Below are positions 4,983 through 6,808 of a DNA stretch of 6,808 bases, piece after piece. Every line of letters starts with the position of its first letter. The first letter of the stretch is position 1. The stretch lies in contig JAPOVO010000060.1 of NCBI GenBank assembly GCA_026708165.1, forward strand, positions 1-6,808, given 5' to 3'. The translations under genes and the position numbers were made by a program. The notes under the pieces were generated by a model. The model ran no database searches. It had not been told where the DNA came from and was given only the letters and a program-made list of their open reading frames with translations. The stretch comes from Chloroflexota bacterium (GTDB lineage Bacteria > Chloroflexota > UBA11872 > VXNJ01).

Positions 4983-6014
4983 CTAGCTGATCACCAAGTG
5001 CGTGGGCGCCTCACACCGACCCAGCATCTCTTGAAGTGCCTGCGCCTCCGCTGAGGTCACCGTCAGACCCCACGCTCCCTTGATTCGGATCCAGTCCTGC
5101 GCGTATTCACACCAGTAGGCTTCGTTGGTCGGTCGCCACTCTTCCGGGCCTCTTGCGCCCTTTGACCGGTTGGCTCTCGCCGTAACCGCGATCAGGTGGT
5201 CCGCGTCGTCCAGGCTGTTGTAATAGGCGCGCTTGCGCTCGTCGGACCACGCCCATCCACCGGATTTGTGCGCGTTAGCCAGTGGCACGAGGTGATCGAT
5301 GTCCAAGACACCGGGCTCAAGGACGGTCGTTCCCGTGAACGCTCCGAACCACTCGCCGGCTACAACTCTGCATTGACGGTCGGTTTTGTATGTGACCGGC
5401 ACCAGACTCTCGGATATCAGAACCTCTTGGCGCGTGTCCTGGCAGTCGCCGTCGGCATCCCTCCAACGCCCCCATTCGTCCCGATCGTAGGCTGCCAGGT
5501 CTGCCGGCACCTCGCGTCTTGCGACCGTCAAATCGAGGATGGCCGGGGGCTTTGGTGCCGGAGGAGCGGCGTCGGTCGTGCCGATAGCCCAGGCGAAGAC
5601 GGAGCGCACGTCGTCCCGGTGGTCGTTTTGGCAGGCGGCTTCCGCCCGGTCGCCGAAGGTGTTCTGATAGATGGCGACGTTGCCCTGGTTGCCGAGATGT
5701 CCCTCGACGATGTCGTTCAGCTCGACGCAGGTGGTAGGCCAGTCAAGCTCCAAGTCGGCGGATTCCGCTTGACCGGCGTCTGTCGCGATGGCCCAGCCGA
5801 ACACGGCTATGACGTCGTTGCGGTGGTCGTTCTGACAAGCTACTTCTGCCTGATCGCCGAAGGTATTTTGGTAGATGCCAACGTTGTGAGGGTTGCTGAG
5901 GTGCTCTTCGACGATGTCGTTGAGATCGACGCAGGTCATGGGCCACTCGTCGCTGCCGTGGTCTTCGTGGGCCGCGGCCGTGCTGACGACAACCGTAAGG
6001 GCACCCGCGATCAC
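4983..6014 (-). CDS. Exported HNH nuclease family protein (DUF1524-like) with two N-terminal repeats
   Basis: The C-terminal part (about 175-335 of 343 residues from the GTG start) matches the DUF1524/GmrSD-C type HNH domain: DEWGRWRDADGDCQDTRQEV (179-198), LDIDHLVPLANAH (237-249, with His241 the likely catalytic base), ADHLIAVTARANRSKG (271-286) and WCEYAQDWIRIK (301-312). Before it, residues 24-75 and 92-143 are two copies of one 52-residue module (39 of 52 identical). Each has two cysteines (28/60 and 96/128), probably a disulphide outside the cytoplasm. A Pro-rich linker (150-157) joins the two halves. The start at 6014 (GTG) has no ribosome site and would cut the signal peptide; an upstream start at 6053 fits better. 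Related exported nucleases are thought to degrade extracellular DNA; the substrate here is unknown. No operon partner is visible. Confidence 0.87.
   Translation of the reverse strand: MIAGALTVVVSTAAAHEDHGSDEWPMTCVDLNDIVEEHLSNPHNVGIYQNTFGDQAEVACQNDHRNDVIAVFGWAIATDAGQAESADLELDWPTTCVELNDIVEGHLGNQGNVAIYQNTFGDRAEAACQNDHRDDVRSVFAWAIGTTDAAPPAPKPPAILDLTVARREVPADLAAYDRDEWGRWRDADGDCQDTRQEVLISESLVPVTYKTDRQCRVVAGEWFGAFTGTTVLEPGVLDIDHLVPLANAHKSGGWAWSDERKRAYYNSLDDADHLIAVTARANRSKGARGPEEWRPTNEAYWCEYAQDWIRIKGAWGLTVTSAEAQALQEMLGRCEAPTHLVIS
5586..5945 (-). repeat. Two tandem protein-coding repeats (52 residues each)
   Basis: Copies at 5790-5945 and 5586-5741 are offset by exactly 204 bases (68 codons), including a 16-residue linker. 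Both share TCVxLNDIVExHL, the segment IYQNTFGD and CQNDHR. The DNA differs often at third codon positions while the protein is largely kept, so the duplication is not recent and both copies appear to be under selection. Confidence 0.9.
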
Positions 6015-6050
6015 GATCGCGGCAATAAGTCGCTTGATGCTGCGCGGACC

Positions 6051-6067
6051 TATGTTCTCAGTCTCCT
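6051..6067 (-). promoter_or_regulatory. Ribosome site and possible ATA start for the HNH protein
   Basis: On the minus strand AGGAG (6067-6063) is followed after 9 bases by ATA (6053-6051), in frame with the HNH gene. Starting there adds 13 residues, GPRSIKRLIAAI after the first. This gives a textbook signal peptide: Arg4, Lys7 and Arg8, then a hydrophobic core LIAAIVIAGALTVVV, then STAAA as cleavage site. The codon is one base from ATG. No ATG, GTG or TTG lies between this site and 6014. Confidence 0.5.
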
Positions 6068-6077
6068 GTGGTGAGCG

Positions 6078-6096
6078 TGTCCGTCAAACGCGGACA
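6078..6096. promoter_or_regulatory. Inverted repeat upstream of the HNH gene
   Basis: TGTCCG-tcaaacg-CGGACA is a perfect 6-bp inverted repeat 11 bases upstream of the HNH Shine-Dalgarno. It could be an operator or a hairpin in the 5' leader. TATGCT on the minus strand just beyond it could be a -10 element, but no good -35 sits at the right distance. Confidence 0.3.
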
Positions 6097-6176
6097 GCAT
6101 AAGCCAGAATTCGCACTAGGGTCCTTACCACGCTCCAACTTCCCAATGCCTCAATGGTCACCCAGCTGATCGCCAA

Positions 6177-6194
6177 CGATTTCTATGAAAATCG
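6177..6194. promoter_or_regulatory. Inverted repeat in the divergent intergenic region
   Basis: CGATTT-ctatga-AAATCG is a perfect 6-bp inverted repeat in the roughly 250-base gap (6068-6321) between the HNH gene and the broken glycosylase-like gene. It is AT-richer than its surroundings and is followed by TTGACG (6197-6202), a fair -35, although no -10 follows at normal spacing. It may be an operator for either gene. The rest of the gap shows nothing else I can name. Confidence 0.3.
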
Positions 6195-6321
6195 CCTTGA
6201 CGTCTCCGCGAGGGGTGGTGTGCCTTGCAACCCACAGTCGCGATTGCTCGAGGTCGAATGAGTCTGGGCGCTGCGGCGTTCTGGAGCACCCAATCGGACT
6301 GTCCGCTTATTCGTGACGTTC

Positions 6322-6808
6322 ATGGCCGCTATGAACCGAGCACGGAATGTGACGCGCCTATCGCGCTCCGGAGTCAAGCTCTACGAGACCTTGCCCGAAC
6401 GGTTCGAGCCGGGAGTCGTGGCGGCCATGGCTGTCGCTGAACCCCGCAAATGGCTATCAGGTTGTGGCGTAAGTCAGCGTCACGGGCCGGTCTCGGATGC
6501 CTCAAGCAGGATTGCGATCAGTCTTTCTTCCGACAAGGGCCCCGTGAGCACGGTGATCGATCACGGCGTTGGCGACGCTCCAGCCCTACGGGCCGACCTG
6601 AGGACTCGTGACGCGGCCGGACGCCCGCGCTTCCAGATGCTCCGTGGCCCCAATGTCGACCCCATGTGGGTGAGGATGCTTGCCGGTCAGGGTGGGCCAG
6701 AGTCGACCGTATCGATGAAGTCCCGGTCGCGGTCGACGTCCATGTTCGCCGAGTTACGGAGAACCTGCGACTATCGGATCCGCAAGGCAGGGCACTCCGA
6801 GCTTCCAA
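6322..6808 (+). pseudogene. HhH-type DNA glycosylase-like gene with a frameshift, partial at the window edge
   Basis: Frame 1 is open from 6262. From ATG 6322 it encodes a product with ETLPERFEPG, then WLSGCGVSQRH, then LRADLRTRDAAGRPRFQML and RGPNVDPMWVRMLAGQGG, ending at about 6696. The natural continuation, ARVDRIDEVPVAVDVHVRRV and then TENLRLSDPQG, is in frame 3 from 6696. Adding one G to the GGG at 6694-6696 joins them perfectly. The pair 'GPxxxPMWVRML' then 'VPVAVDVHVRRVTENL' resembles the helix-hairpin-helix and Asp-containing PVDxHVxR parts of endonuclease III-type glycosylases, so a base-excision role is likely for the intact family. Frame 1 stays open after the break but reads as Ser/Arg-rich nonsense. 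No clear ribosome site precedes 6322; ATG 6331 is an alternative. It may be a pseudogene or a sequencing error. Confidence 0.55.

Noticed and set aside
5196..6074. Long open frame of 292 codons opposite the HNH gene
   Set aside because: It is antisense to a gene with clear domain motifs, and its length follows from the GC-rich codon use of that gene.
6197..6230. Promoter with TTGACG as -35
   Set aside because: No acceptable -10 hexamer at 16-18 bases; kept only as a remark on the nearby inverted repeat.
6518..6808. Minus-strand open frame at the right edge
   Set aside because: Antisense to the glycosylase-like coding sequence; composition is Arg/Ser-rich with no motif.

Overview
This is a GC-rich bacterial window whose genes use Shine-Dalgarno sites and several TTG/GTG starts. 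I see no rRNA, intact tRNA, CRISPR array or recognisable IS. The host cannot be fixed from the sequence. The style of the HNH protein makes me think of Chloroflexota or Actinomycetota, but that is a weak impression from memory.

Left part (1-3990): this looks like the accessory module of an integrated element or prophage. The end of a probable incoming gene (2-217) runs into a stretch packed with copies of CTCCCGC / GCGGGAG on both strands (78-346). It also has a small AT-rich patch and two near-matches to DnaA boxes. A ParB-domain/DNA-methyltransferase fusion follows (367-1641). Behind it are three tightly coupled ORFs, each starting with TTG and overlapping the gene before: a tiny basic ORF (1638-1817), a protein with an N-terminal Cys/His cluster (1811-2311), and a 560-residue protein I do not recognise (2308-3990). 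The four genes read as one operon. The methylase presumably modifies DNA; the jobs of the other three are unknown.

Middle (3991-4982): a 158-base spacer carries a tandem near-repeat and an inverted repeat. A GIY-YIG-like protein (4149-4865) follows. Directly after its stop, 4870-4890 resembles the last third of a tRNA gene (T-loop to discriminator) without the rest of the tRNA. This may be an integrase attachment-site remnant marking the element's edge. A hairpin at 4913-4930 lies between the convergent genes.

Right part (4983-6808): a minus-strand exported HNH nuclease (DUF1524-like) has two tandem 52-residue N-terminal repeats. Its signal peptide appears to begin at an ATA codon behind a good Shine-Dalgarno. 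Divergent to it, and running off the window, is a gene resembling HhH-type DNA glycosylases. It is broken by an apparent one-base loss in a G run near 6694-6696.

The most notable points are the CTCCCGC array in front of the ParB-methylase operon, the unknown TTG-coupled gene set, the tRNA-like scar, and the two possible start or frame defects on the right.
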